Shown: piece after piece, positions 24,318-32,203 of the stretch
How positions within the stretch are numbered: the first letter of the stretch is position 1
How the letters are laid out: each line of letters starts with the position of its first letter
Assembly: GCF_002387245.1 (NCBI RefSeq)
Contig: NZ_DGLD01000013.1
Location: forward strand, 248,001-312,000
Length of the DNA stretch: 64,000 nt
Direction of reading: 5' to 3'
From: Brevundimonas sp. UBA4553
GTDB lineage: Bacteria; Pseudomonadota; Alphaproteobacteria; Caulobacterales; Caulobacteraceae
Notes under the pieces: generated by a model
Databases searched by the model: none
What the model saw: the letters and a program-made list of their open reading frames with translations, nothing else
What the model was told of the DNA's origin: nothing
Program-made: the position numbers and the translations under genes

Positions 24318-25393
24318 TGGCGTGTCCTAGCTATAAAGGAGGTGTGTTGAAGAAGATTTCCTGCCTGCGTCTCTCCAGCACCGATTGACTGGTGCGCGTC
24401 CCCGCAATGCGATGCGCCGGTTGCATAGGCGGCCAGCCAGGCGGGGGGATCGGAATCCTTTGACCCGTCCACGCGAACGCCTTGGTCCTTAGCCCAACGG
24501 TAGCCCCACATCGGCCCATAGGGCGATACGAAGGTGTTAGGCGATGCGTAGGCGGGATCAGCGTGAGCAGTCTCAAGAGAGACAAAGCCGAAGCCTCGCG
24601 CGCGATAAAGGTCGAGAAGTTCTGGCAGCGTGTCGGCGTTGATCTGATTGAGATGCAGGAGCGCAATCTCGGCAGGAGCGCGACCGAGTACTTCGAGATT
24701 GAGAGCGACGTAGTAATCAATCTTGGCCGCAGAAAAGGCGAGATACGCTTCCCGGATCCTTGTCGCGCATTCCTCGTCTTCTGCGGCGAGCGCGATCGAG
24801 TAGGCAGCCTCGAACTGATAGTCGGAAGTATCGATCGTTGAGGCCGCGGCTATGTAACCCCTCGCCGACAACATTGCGGAGATCGCGTCACGCTTGGCCT
24901 CTGTGTCCCCTGTGTGATTTTGGGGGAATCTCACGAAACGAAGCGGTTTTCCCGCTGCGACCATGAGGGGTCTAATCGAGATTTCTCCTCTTACGATTTC
25001 GTCTTCGATCTGCCCCGACGTCAGCTGATTTATGTCGCTGTGGGAGTAGCTGTGGTTACCTAGGGTCAGATTGCCGGTAGTCCACTCGCGCAGGACCGCC
25101 CAGCGCGCCTCGCCCAAGCCGGCCGCGGTCTGCTCGACAACGAACCCCGTCGCCGGCGCTCGAGCCTCGGCCAAAACTGATCGAACACGCGCATTCAATG
25201 CCGCTACATCGTCTACTGACAGCGCGCCGGGGCTCTCGCCGATCCGGCCGGCATAGGGCAGATCGTCGAAGGTGATGGCCACGACGCGAGACGGTTCCTG
25301 GGCGCAGGCTTCGGGCGCCCCGGCCGCAAACAGCAAGGCGCACAGGCAGCCTGAGGTTAGGTTGAGAAGCGCACACGCGTTGGTCTTTCCCAT
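24314..25393 (-). CDS. secreted polysaccharide deacetylase-like protein
   Basis: 359 residues with a signal peptide ending near EACAQEP. NodB-type motifs are visible: VVAITFDDLPYAGR (catalytic Asp-Asp), TLGNHSYSHSDINQ (metal-binding His-x3-His) and the RFPQNHTGDT region. The substrate is probably an envelope or external N-acetylated glycan. It is coupled to the alpha/beta hydrolase by a 4-bp overlap and follows the first thioester-like secreted gene by 17 bp. Confidence 0.85.
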   Translation of the reverse strand: MGKTNACALLNLTSGCLCALLFAAGAPEACAQEPSRVVAITFDDLPYAGRIGESPGALSVDDVAALNARVRSVLAEARAPATGFVVEQTAAGLGEARWAVLREWTTGNLTLGNHSYSHSDINQLTSGQIEDEIVRGEISIRPLMVAAGKPLRFVRFPQNHTGDTEAKRDAISAMLSARGYIAAASTIDTSDYQFEAAYSIALAAEDEECATRIREAYLAFSAAKIDYYVALNLEVLGRAPAEIALLHLNQINADTLPELLDLYRARGFGFVSLETAHADPAYASPNTFVSPYGPMWGYRWAKDQGVRVDGSKDSDPPAWLAAYATGASHCGDAHQSIGAGETQAGNLLQHTSFIARTRQ

Positions 25394-25410
25394 TGGACTC
25401 GCCCGCTCGC

Positions 25411-26094
25411 TTACGATGGGTCTGAAGGCCGGCGTTCAAGCCGGGCAAGCTCGCGTCGATCAGCCGCCGTCAATCCCTCGCCATCCGTGATCCGCCACAG
25501 CGTGTCTTGCACTACGGCGGCGTTCTCCAACGTCAGGGCCTTGTCCTGAATGAGTGCGACAAAATCTAGAAGCGCGGGGTCCTCGGTGACTGGTCCCGGC
25601 CTGTAGCGGTCACCAATGAATCCCGGAGATCGGCCGGCGTTGAGGCACTGCAACCCGACGTCCACGAAGTAAGGCATGTCGCCGGGCGGAACTTCAAAAG
25701 TTTCGATTTGCAGAAGGAGTCCGTTCTGGCTCTCCGTGTCGAGCGAAACGAAGATCAGTCCCGCGGGCAGGCGCACCTGTATGGGCCGAGACGTCGTGTT
25801 GATCAGCGACAGGCAAAGCCGCACGTTTCCGCTGGCTCCGGTGGCTTTCAGAGGCCGGTCTTCCTCCGCACCGCAACGATCTTCGTCGAACGCGTCGATC
25901 GGCTCTTGGACGACTATGCCCGCCGGCCAGGCAAACTCGGCTCCCACGGGGTCGCCTGGAACATCTCCGATGCCCCGGCGACCGTCACGGCTTTGCGATG
26001 CACCCGACGCCAAGGCCGGCGACGCAATGGCTCCGACAAGCAGAAGACTGACTAAGAAAGCTGTGAAAGACGACGCTCGACGAGACATCATCAT
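25411..26094 (-). CDS. secreted protein, paralogue A of a three-member family
   Basis: 227 residues with a signal peptide (FTAFLVSLLLVGAIASPALA). The mature part shares with two neighbours the order RRGIGDVPGDPVG, PAGIVVQEPIDA, VRLPAGLIFVSLDTESQNGL, FEVPPGDMPYFVDVGLQCLN and VVQDTLWRITDGEGL. The conserved Cys followed by a hydrophobic residue, and the later Gln in the pattern hydrophobic-Q-x-x-hydrophobic-W, recall thioester domains (TED), but this is inference. Three ATGs occur in a row at 26094, 26091 and 26088; the first shares its A with the DUF805 stop. Confidence 0.7.
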   Translation of the reverse strand: MMMSRRASSFTAFLVSLLLVGAIASPALASGASQSRDGRRGIGDVPGDPVGAEFAWPAGIVVQEPIDAFDEDRCGAEEDRPLKATGASGNVRLCLSLINTTSRPIQVRLPAGLIFVSLDTESQNGLLLQIETFEVPPGDMPYFVDVGLQCLNAGRSPGFIGDRYRPGPVTEDPALLDFVALIQDKALTLENAAVVQDTLWRITDGEGLTAADRRELARLERRPSDPS

Positions 26095-26540
26095 CAAGCC
26101 TTTGAAGACGAGAAGACTGAGCTCGTTTCGGGATAGCCAAACCGATTTGAGCCTTGGCTTCCGACTCCAATCGCCAGCCAGATGATGAACGCCAGGGCGG
26201 CGAACCCAACGACGAGACCGGCGATTGCCATCACCGAGGCGACGGCGAGGAACACTGCCGGGTTCAGGGCCAGCACGGCGACGAGTGAGCCGACCGCACC
26301 AAGACAGGCGCTGGCGACTGCCATCACGATCGCCAGCGTCCCGCTGCGATTCATGTCGTGCAATCGCTTGATGGCGATGACCGTCCACGGCCACAGCATG
26401 GCGAGCGACACGATCTGTCCAGCGATGGGGACGACCGTGCAGACGATGCCAAGCGCGAGAAAACCCGCCGCGGAAACGATGAAGGTCTTGCGGCCGATCC
26501 GGCCCGCAGGATTGAAAAGATGATCGATGATAGGGGCCAC
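26094..26540 (-). CDS. DUF805 family membrane protein
   Basis: 148 residues with about four membrane segments. The diagnostic elements are LFNPAGRIGRKTFIVS near the start and AIKRLHDMNRSGTLAI after the second helix, as in DUF805 proteins (GRi.R..yw ... kRlHD.g.SG). It is an inner-membrane protein of unknown function. It is coupled to the paralogue A gene by a 1-bp overlap. Confidence 0.85.
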   Translation of the reverse strand: MAPIIDHLFNPAGRIGRKTFIVSAAGFLALGIVCTVVPIAGQIVSLAMLWPWTVIAIKRLHDMNRSGTLAIVMAVASACLGAVGSLVAVLALNPAVFLAVASVMAIAGLVVGFAALAFIIWLAIGVGSQGSNRFGYPETSSVFSSSKA

Positions 26541-26629
26541 GGAGAGCTCCTTTCGAAAGTGGGTTGAAAGATTCGTGCGCTGCAGAGGGAATGATCCGGG
26601 CAGCAGAGACCGCCCGGATCTCCAGGTCG

Positions 26630-27439
26630 CTAGACCGGACCGCCGGGGCCTTCGGGAACTTCGGTGTCGTCGTCGCCGCCCGAACTACCGAAGGCATTCA
26701 GGGTGCGCATCATCGGGTTGAAGCGCAGGGCTCCGCCCTTACGGTCGCGTTCCTGGAGGTCGCCTCCGAAGTTGAAGCGCAGCCCGATCGTCCAAGTATC
26801 GATCTCGACCGCTTCCCATTCGAGGCGATTGAAGTCGCCGACCACCGTGAATGCGGTGTTGGGGAGCCAGTATTCGGCGCCGGCTCCGTAGGACCAGGCA
26901 TCCACGTCTTCGTCTGCCATCTGGACGCCGTTATAGGTCGCGTCGATGTGCAGACGCAGGCGCGCCATCGGGTAGAAGGCGGCCTCGCCGCCGAGCGTCC
27001 AGACATCCATGTCCAGGTCGTCGACCGACGTATAGGCGGTCTGCGCAGTCAGCGTCGCCTTGGAAAGGTATTTCTGAGCTTCCAGGCCGCCCAGCCAAGA
27101 CTGGTCCCCATCGCCCAGGCCATCGGCGCCGACGAAACCGCCGAAGCGGATGTCCGAGCCGAAGGTGCGGGTCAGGTGAACGGCTCCACCGCCGAATGTC
27201 GTGTCGCCGGCGTCCGAGTCCGCCTTGTCGACCACGCCGTCCAGCGTAACCGTCCAGTCGGCGACGGGGAGAGCGACCGTGCCATCGACCGTCCAGATGT
27301 CAGCATCGGTATCGCTGTCTTCGATTGCGAGATTGGCGTTGCTGTAGTTGACTCCGACAGAACCAGCCCGGTCCTGAGCCAAAGCAGGCGTAGCAAGAAG
27401 GGCCGCGACCGTGACGGTCGCGAAGTAGAAGGATTTCAT
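26630..27439 (-). CDS. outer-membrane beta-barrel (porin-like) protein
   Basis: 269 residues with a signal peptide (FYFATVTVAALLATPALAQ). The mature part alternates polar and hydrophobic residues, with repeated strands such as WTVDGTVALPVADWTVTLDG, AEYWLPNTAFTVVGDFNR and DTWTIGLRFNFGG, as in small barrel proteins. The C-terminal tail after the last strand is disordered and acidic. Specificity is unknown. It sits between paralogues A and B of the secreted family. Confidence 0.75.
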   Translation of the reverse strand: MKSFYFATVTVAALLATPALAQDRAGSVGVNYSNANLAIEDSDTDADIWTVDGTVALPVADWTVTLDGVVDKADSDAGDTTFGGGAVHLTRTFGSDIRFGGFVGADGLGDGDQSWLGGLEAQKYLSKATLTAQTAYTSVDDLDMDVWTLGGEAAFYPMARLRLHIDATYNGVQMADEDVDAWSYGAGAEYWLPNTAFTVVGDFNRLEWEAVEIDTWTIGLRFNFGGDLQERDRKGGALRFNPMMRTLNAFGSSGGDDDTEVPEGPGGPV

Positions 27440-27541
27440 AGTTTTTCTCGATGAAAGTGTTGGGCGCGGGAAATCACGGGCTGCGGGGGAGCACAGCGCG
27501 CGTCGTCGGGTCAGCGCGGTCCCGATGAAAACTTAGGAGGC

Positions 27542-28183
27542 TCAGCGGTTCTGGAGGCTCGCCAACCAGGCTCGATCGTGGTCGTACAGACGTTGGTTGT
27601 CCGAGACGTTCCAGACGTAGTCCTGCACTCCGATATGATCATCGAGATCGTCTCTGATCTTAAGACCATCCAGAAGTGCGATGACGCTCAGGAGCTGCTC
27701 ATCTTCGGTGACCGGGCCGAGCTTGAAGAAGTCGCGCGCGCCTCCCGGCGCACGTCCGATGTTGAGGCAGTGAAGTCCAAGCCTGACAAAATAAGGATCG
27801 TCGCCAGGGGGGACTTCGAACGTCTCGGTGATGATCAGCAAGCCGTTCTGAGTCTCGTCGCTGATCGAAACCACGATCAGGCCGGCAGGCAAACTGACCT
27901 GGATGGGCTCCGGCGTGGTGTTGGTGAAACTGAGGCAAACGTCGACACTGGTTCCGTGGCCAATCTTGAGATCGGTCGCTTCGCCCTCACGTTTGCAGCG
28001 ATCCCGGTCATGACCGTCAATCGGCTCCTGCAGAACCAATCCGGCGGGCAGCTCGAACGGTTTGCCGACGGGATCTTCGTCTGAGCGACCGATGCCCGGG
28101 CGAGGATCGCTTGGGTTCGCCAGTGCAACGCCAGATATGGCGACACTGAAAAGCAGAGCCAGCAGTACCCTTAAGAACGTCAT
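27542..28183 (-). CDS. secreted protein, paralogue B of a three-member family
   Basis: 213 residues with a signal peptide (LLALLFSVAISGVALAN). It aligns by eye with paralogues A and C along its whole length: RPGIGRSDEDPVG, PAGLVLQEPIDG, VSLPAGLIVVSISDETQNGL, FEVPPGDDPYFVRLGLHCLN and GVQDYVWNVSDNQRL. The Cys and the later Gln are kept. The start overlaps the stop of paralogue C by 4 bp (ATGA). Confidence 0.7.
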   Translation of the reverse strand: MTFLRVLLALLFSVAISGVALANPSDPRPGIGRSDEDPVGKPFELPAGLVLQEPIDGHDRDRCKREGEATDLKIGHGTSVDVCLSFTNTTPEPIQVSLPAGLIVVSISDETQNGLLIITETFEVPPGDDPYFVRLGLHCLNIGRAPGGARDFFKLGPVTEDEQLLSVIALLDGLKIRDDLDDHIGVQDYVWNVSDNQRLYDHDRAWLASLQNR

Positions 28184-28809
28184 TGTATGGCCTCCAGGGC
28201 ATCCCGGTCTCGAGGCAGCAGGCCGTCGCCATCGGTCACTGACCACAGCGCATTCTGCACCGCGGGAATGTGCTCATCGGTCAGCGCTTTGCCATCAAGC
28301 ATTCGGATAAGTTGAGTGATGGGTTCGTCCTGCGTGATCGGACCCACATGGTATGTGTCGCGTGCTCGCCCTGTGCTCCGGCTCGCGTTGAGGCACTGGA
28401 GGGACAAGCTCACGAAGTACGGGTTATCACCCGGTGGCACCTCGAAGGCCTCGGTTTGGATGAGCAGACCGTTCTGACTGCGCGTATCGAAGCTGACGAA
28501 GATCAATCCGGCGGGGAGGCTGATCGTGACAGGCGTCGGCAGCGTATTCGAGAAGCCAAGGCACAGTTGAATGTTCGCGCCATGCCCTTCCTGCGGCCTT
28601 ACTTCCTGTTCCTCTGGGAAGCAGTGATCTTCAATGTAGGCCCCGATGGGCTCGCTGACGACAATCCCGTCGGGCAACTCAAGCGGTCGTCCTACAGGCG
28701 TCTCTTTCGACCGTCCGATGCCAGCGCGAGCATCGTGCGCAGCCGCCGGCTCTGCGAAGGACACGCCGATGGCGAAGATCGCCCCGATGATGAAATATGG
28801 AAGCTTCAT
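28180..28809 (-). CDS. secreted protein, paralogue C of a three-member family
   Basis: 209 residues with a signal peptide (IIGAIFAIGVSFAEPAAAH). Shared blocks are RAGIGRSKETPVG, PDGIVVSEPIGA, ISLPAGLIFVSFDTRSQNGL, FEVPPGDNPYFVSLSLQCLN and AVQNALWSVTDGDGL. It is closer to paralogue A than B in these blocks. The start overlaps the preceding gene's stop by one base (TGATG), so B and C are translationally coupled to the upstream secreted gene. Confidence 0.7.
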   Translation of the reverse strand: MKLPYFIIGAIFAIGVSFAEPAAAHDARAGIGRSKETPVGRPLELPDGIVVSEPIGAYIEDHCFPEEQEVRPQEGHGANIQLCLGFSNTLPTPVTISLPAGLIFVSFDTRSQNGLLIQTEAFEVPPGDNPYFVSLSLQCLNASRSTGRARDTYHVGPITQDEPITQLIRMLDGKALTDEHIPAVQNALWSVTDGDGLLPRDRDALEAIQ

Positions 28810-29516
28810 CAGAACACTTCGTGCCAGGTCTCGGCGCCCGAGTAGGCGTCTCGCTTGCCCAGGCACACCAGTCCCGGGCGTTCGGTCACGACCGGATTCG
28901 GACCTCGCGTACTGATGCGGTGACGCAGTTGGCGACATTGGAAGCCGCCGACCGGGACTTCGCTCAAGACGGTGATCCGACCATCGACGACCGTACCGCG
29001 CCAGTCGATTACGCGCCCGACCGTCCAGGGCGCGATCACTTCCGACCACGCGGAGTAGGTGTCAGGAATCGGCTGAAGAGCACGGCGCCAGGAGTCGATG
29101 TCCACCGAACCCTCGCAAGTGTTGCACGGGAATCGACTTGCATCCGTGAACCGCTGTTTCTGGGCGATCATCTCGGGGGAGAAGGCGAACTGGGTCGGCC
29201 GGACGACGGCGCGATGTCCGGCGTTGATCGGCCAAGGCTCCACACCTTGGGGCGCGGGCGTCACAGCCGGGGCGGCACGATCTTGAGGGGCGGGCGCGCC
29301 GCTCCTGCTTTCGGCTGCGTCGGAGCGGCCAGGTGCGTCACTGTCATCACGTGGGCGGGTCAGCTCGTCAGCAGCATTCCGCGCGGCGCGTTCGGCAGTT
29401 CGCTCGGCGAGTCTGCCCAGCATGCGGCCAAAATCCTGAGCTGATGCAGGCTGCGCGCCGCAGAGGGACGCGCTGACAACTGCCGTAGCGACGGTGGCAA
29501 GGGCGGGGTACTTCAT
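28809..29516 (-). CDS. secreted protein sharing an N-terminal module with the gene at 31078
   Basis: 235 residues with a signal peptide (VATAVVSASLCGAQPASAQ). The mature start DFGRMLGRLAERTAERAA, then ADELTRPRD, is nearly repeated in the divergent gene at 31078. A low-complexity Ala/Pro region follows, then a Cys-containing C-terminal domain (FPCNTCEGSVDIDSW, VGGFQCRQLRHRI, GLVCLGKRDAYSG). The function is unknown. It is transcribed with paralogues B and C. Confidence 0.65.
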   Translation of the reverse strand: MKYPALATVATAVVSASLCGAQPASAQDFGRMLGRLAERTAERAARNAADELTRPRDDSDAPGRSDAAESRSGAPAPQDRAAPAVTPAPQGVEPWPINAGHRAVVRPTQFAFSPEMIAQKQRFTDASRFPCNTCEGSVDIDSWRRALQPIPDTYSAWSEVIAPWTVGRVIDWRGTVVDGRITVLSEVPVGGFQCRQLRHRISTRGPNPVVTERPGLVCLGKRDAYSGAETWHEVF

Positions 29517-29534
29517 TAGAGGCGCCTTTCAGGC

Positions 29535-29575
29535 GCGCGCCATCGCTCGCTTGCGAACAAGCGTCGATGGCGCGC
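29535..29575 (-). repeat. strong stem-loop inside the TetR-led gene cluster
   Basis: GCGCGCCATCG (29535-29545) pairs perfectly with CGATGGCGCGC (29565-29575), with an inner stem GCTTG/CAAGC around a CGAA loop. There is no T-tract, so it is more likely an mRNA processing or stabilising hairpin than a terminator. Confidence 0.55.
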
Positions 29576-29593
29576 CAGGTTTTTGAAGAGGAT

Positions 29594-29680
29594 CTAGCGG
29601 AGCTTGATCGAAACGATCGCAAGGCCCGCGGCGGCAAACGCCAGCAGCATCAGCCAGAGAGCTGCGGGAAGAGCGCTCAT
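29594..29680 (-). CDS. 28-residue single-pass membrane peptide
   Basis: The ATG at 29680 overlaps the stop of the VOC-like gene (ATGA). The peptide begins MSALPAALWLMLLAFAAAG and ends with a short basic tail (IKLR). It is essentially one membrane helix, like other tiny regulatory membrane peptides. The start-stop overlap is the main support. Confidence 0.45.
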   Translation of the reverse strand: MSALPAALWLMLLAFAAAGLAIVSIKLR

Positions 29681-30192
29681 GCTGGCGGCGCCATGTTGAA
29701 CATCTGCCCCGCGACTTCCGGATTGTAGAAAGCCATGTAGCGATCCGTGCCGGCCGGGGGCAGCACTTCGACGAGGAAACGGTTCTCAACCCAGACCTCG
29801 ACCAAATCGAAGACGCCGCCGCGATCGCAGGTAACGGCTCGCCAACCTTGGGCGCGAGCGACCGTCACGATCTCCTCGGCCGACAGCGGGCTCGTCAGCG
29901 CGACGTGAAAACCGCTGGCGTCCTGCGCGGCGCCGTCCTGTCGGATCTGGACTTCCCACGGCATGACTTCCGGGCCGTTGGCCTTGCGCGACGGGTCAGC
30001 ATCCCCGTCACCTTGGTTGTGGGCGGACGCTTCGGGCAGCACTTCGATACCGGTGCCCGAGCCATCCTTGGCGATGGCGACCCAAGCGCCGGGAACGACC
30101 GGGAACGGCATGGCGACGCCGTCGATGAGGTCAGCGAAAACCGCCGCCACGCTTTGGGGGTCGCGGGCGGGGAGCGAGAAGTGGGCAATCAT
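29677..30192 (-). CDS. glyoxalase/VOC-superfamily-like protein
   Basis: 171 residues. It begins MIAHFSLPARDPQSVAAVFA, and PFPVVPGAWVAIAKDGSGTG plus FHVALTSPLSAEEIVTVARA give the two beta-alpha-beta-beta-beta halves typical of VOC proteins. The metal ligands are not clear, so activity is uncertain. It lies 9 bp after the TetR gene and should be co-transcribed with it. Confidence 0.6.
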   Translation of the reverse strand: MIAHFSLPARDPQSVAAVFADLIDGVAMPFPVVPGAWVAIAKDGSGTGIEVLPEASAHNQGDGDADPSRKANGPEVMPWEVQIRQDGAAQDASGFHVALTSPLSAEEIVTVARAQGWRAVTCDRGGVFDLVEVWVENRFLVEVLPPAGTDRYMAFYNPEVAGQMFNMAPPA

Positions 30193-30201
30193 GGAAGGTC
30201 T

Positions 30202-30828
30202 CTAGGTTTCGTGCGGGGGGAGGAGCGGCGTCGAGCCGCGTTGTTCAAGGTCTTTCACAAGGGTACGCGCCGCCCACTGGACCGCGGCGGAGGCATCGGT
30301 CCCTTCCAGCGCCCACTGCTCGCGCAGTGAGATCCAGGCATAGGCGGAATACAAAAGCTGAAGGACAGCGGCGGCTCGCCGCTGATCTTCGACAGGGAGA
30401 TCACGAGCACCCTCAGCGACCGCCGCAAGGAAGGCGGCACGCCGGACCTCATCCTGGCTGGCGCGCATCTCGCGGCCAGTCGGCGTGGTGACGGTGCTCG
30501 TGATGTGAGCAGGGTTGGCGTCGAAGGACGCAAAGAGCTCGGGGAGTCGCTCGATCATCGCCTCGAAGCGGTCGGGGAAACCACCCGCCACGCCCTGCTT
30601 GTCGTTGATGTGACGCCAAAGCGCCTCGTCGAGCACAGCTCGGCTTGGGAAGTGGCGATACACAGTCATCTCGGTCACGCCGGCTTCTGCGGCGACTTTG
30701 CGGTTCGTCATGCCCGCGTCGGCGCCATCGCGCTCGAGAATCCGCGCTGCGGCATCGAGGATTCGCATCCGCGTACCCTCCGCTTGTTCGCGACGAAGAT
30801 CCGAGTTGTAGGTGCGTGTGCCGGTCAT
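30202..30828 (-). CDS. TetR family repressor
   Basis: 208 residues from ATG 30828. The N-terminal HTH reads GTRMRILDAAARILERDGAD, then MTNRKVAAEAGVTEMTVYRH and FPSRAVLDEALWRH. The C-terminal ligand domain is helical. An alternative in-frame extension far upstream runs antisense to another gene and is rejected. A 21-bp palindrome abuts the start codon and a second copy lies before the divergent gene. It probably represses both itself, with the genes that follow on the minus strand, and the gene at 31078. Confidence 0.88.
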   Translation of the reverse strand: MTGTRTYNSDLRREQAEGTRMRILDAAARILERDGADAGMTNRKVAAEAGVTEMTVYRHFPSRAVLDEALWRHINDKQGVAGGFPDRFEAMIERLPELFASFDANPAHITSTVTTPTGREMRASQDEVRRAAFLAAVAEGARDLPVEDQRRAAAVLQLLYSAYAWISLREQWALEGTDASAAVQWAARTLVKDLEQRGSTPLLPPHET

Positions 30829-30849
30829 GATGTTAGTGGTTATAACATC
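30829..30849. promoter_or_regulatory. TetR operator copy 1
   Basis: GATGTTA-N7-TAACATC, directly before the TetR start codon. The arms are identical to those of the copy at 30998-31018. The position suggests autoregulation. Confidence 0.75.
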
Positions 30850-30997
30850 GAAATCCCGTTCGCAACATGAATTCGATTCCGCGCACCATCTGAGCGCATT
30901 TTGATCGATCGACCGACCTCGTCGATCGGTCGGATAAGGTGCAACAGCGCCCATTAATGCCAGTGCTGGCGGGGTTTCTAACGGTCCAGCCTGCTCC

Positions 30998-31018
30998 GAT
31001 GTTAGTTGCACTAACATC
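30998..31018. promoter_or_regulatory. TetR operator copy 2
   Basis: GATGTTAGT-TGC-ACTAACATC, a perfect palindrome with 9-bp arms, 60 bp before the ATG of the divergent secreted-protein gene. It shares GATGTTA-N7-TAACATC with copy 1. Confidence 0.8.
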
Positions 31019-31077
31019 ACATATTGACGACTTACTTTAATTTGGTCACAGCGTCGCTCACCCCCAACCTTGCAGGA

Positions 31078-32148
31078 ATGAGCAGCCCGATGCCCACCCC
31101 ACCGAACCCGACGTCCGGAGTCTGCCGACACCGCGTGATAGTCAGTGCAATCGCTGCCCTGTTGACCACTGCCACAACTACGTCCGCATCTGCTCAAGAC
31201 TTCGGCCGTGTACTGGGACGACTGGCAGAACGAACGGTCGAGCGCAGCGTGACGAGCGTGATTGATGAAACGACGCGTCCGCGTGACGAGCGACCCGCCA
31301 CGAGCCAGCGGCAGGCCTCTGCTCGAACTGGAGTGCGCGGCGGTGGGCAAGGCCCTTCGGCGACCGCGCATGCCGGCCAGCGGGGCGTGAACGTTTCCGC
31401 GACGACCGAAGTCAGCGACATACGCGTGCGGGCGTCGGATGGGCGCCGAATGCATGAACGGCTTCGGGCCTTGTTGAGCATCTTGCATCGGCAAGAACGC
31501 TTCGCCGCTCTCGACGGATTCTCGCTGCGCAATTCGGTTCAAGCGCGCAGCACGCCTGACCGACCGTTCCTCCAGGGTCAGGCGCTTACTCTGGTGACCT
31601 TGCCGATCACAGGCGGCTCCGACTGTCCGTCCAGAGACGGCCAACCGGCGAGCCAGTGCGGACCGGGTCTCACCTTGCGAACCAATGATCCGCTGGCTGC
31701 GGTTCTGCGGGATGCCGGTGACTACCGCGGACACGTGCAGCTGCCGATGACGCCATTGCCCCAGCAAAATGGATTCGAGGTCTATCGCGAAGGCGACCAG
31801 ACCGTTCTGGTTCGATCGCGTCCGGGCGTCCCGCTCTTCATCCCCATGAGTCGCCAATCTTACCTGGAGTACATGGGCACTCCCGGCGCAGCGGCCGAGC
31901 TGGCGACGCTGTCGCCGGCCGAGCGACAGGAAACGGCATGCGCCGCGACCCGCAGGACCATCTTGAAGCGCTGCGAAGACACCGACCTCTACATGGCGAC
32001 GATCAATCCGGCTTACTTCGATACCGCCAAAGGCCCTGCATCGGTCCAGCTCATCACCTTGGCCTACTTCGAGCGAAACACCGATCGGCATCAGGTTATT
32101 CGGGACGCCGTCTCGACGCTGCACGCTGACGATCTGCCGCTCGACTAA
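31078..32148 (+). CDS. secreted protein with shared N-terminal module
   Basis: 356 residues from ATG 31078 (an ATG at 31090 is also possible). The signal peptide (VSAIAALLTTATTTSASAQ) is followed by DFGRVLGRLAERTVERSV and DETTRPRD, almost the same module as in the gene at 28809. The rest is not recognised. It includes Cys pairs (SDCPSRDGQPASQC, ACAATRRTILKRC) and reads like a periplasmic or surface protein. The promoter carries a TetR operator. Confidence 0.7.
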   Translation: MSSPMPTPPNPTSGVCRHRVIVSAIAALLTTATTTSASAQDFGRVLGRLAERTVERSVTSVIDETTRPRDERPATSQRQASARTGVRGGGQGPSATAHAGQRGVNVSATTEVSDIRVRASDGRRMHERLRALLSILHRQERFAALDGFSLRNSVQARSTPDRPFLQGQALTLVTLPITGGSDCPSRDGQPASQCGPGLTLRTNDPLAAVLRDAGDYRGHVQLPMTPLPQQNGFEVYREGDQTVLVRSRPGVPLFIPMSRQSYLEYMGTPGAAAELATLSPAERQETACAATRRTILKRCEDTDLYMATINPAYFDTAKGPASVQLITLAYFERNTDRHQVIRDAVSTLHADDLPLD

Positions 32149-32203
32149 GGGCTGCTTGGCGACGCCGGCCAACGAGGTCGGCGTCATCAAGCGCAGATCG
32201 GCA

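Noticed and set aside
26095..26697. An N-terminal extension of the first secreted paralogue across the DUF805 gene
   Set aside because: It overlaps DUF805 in another frame and would bury the signal peptide that starts at 26094.
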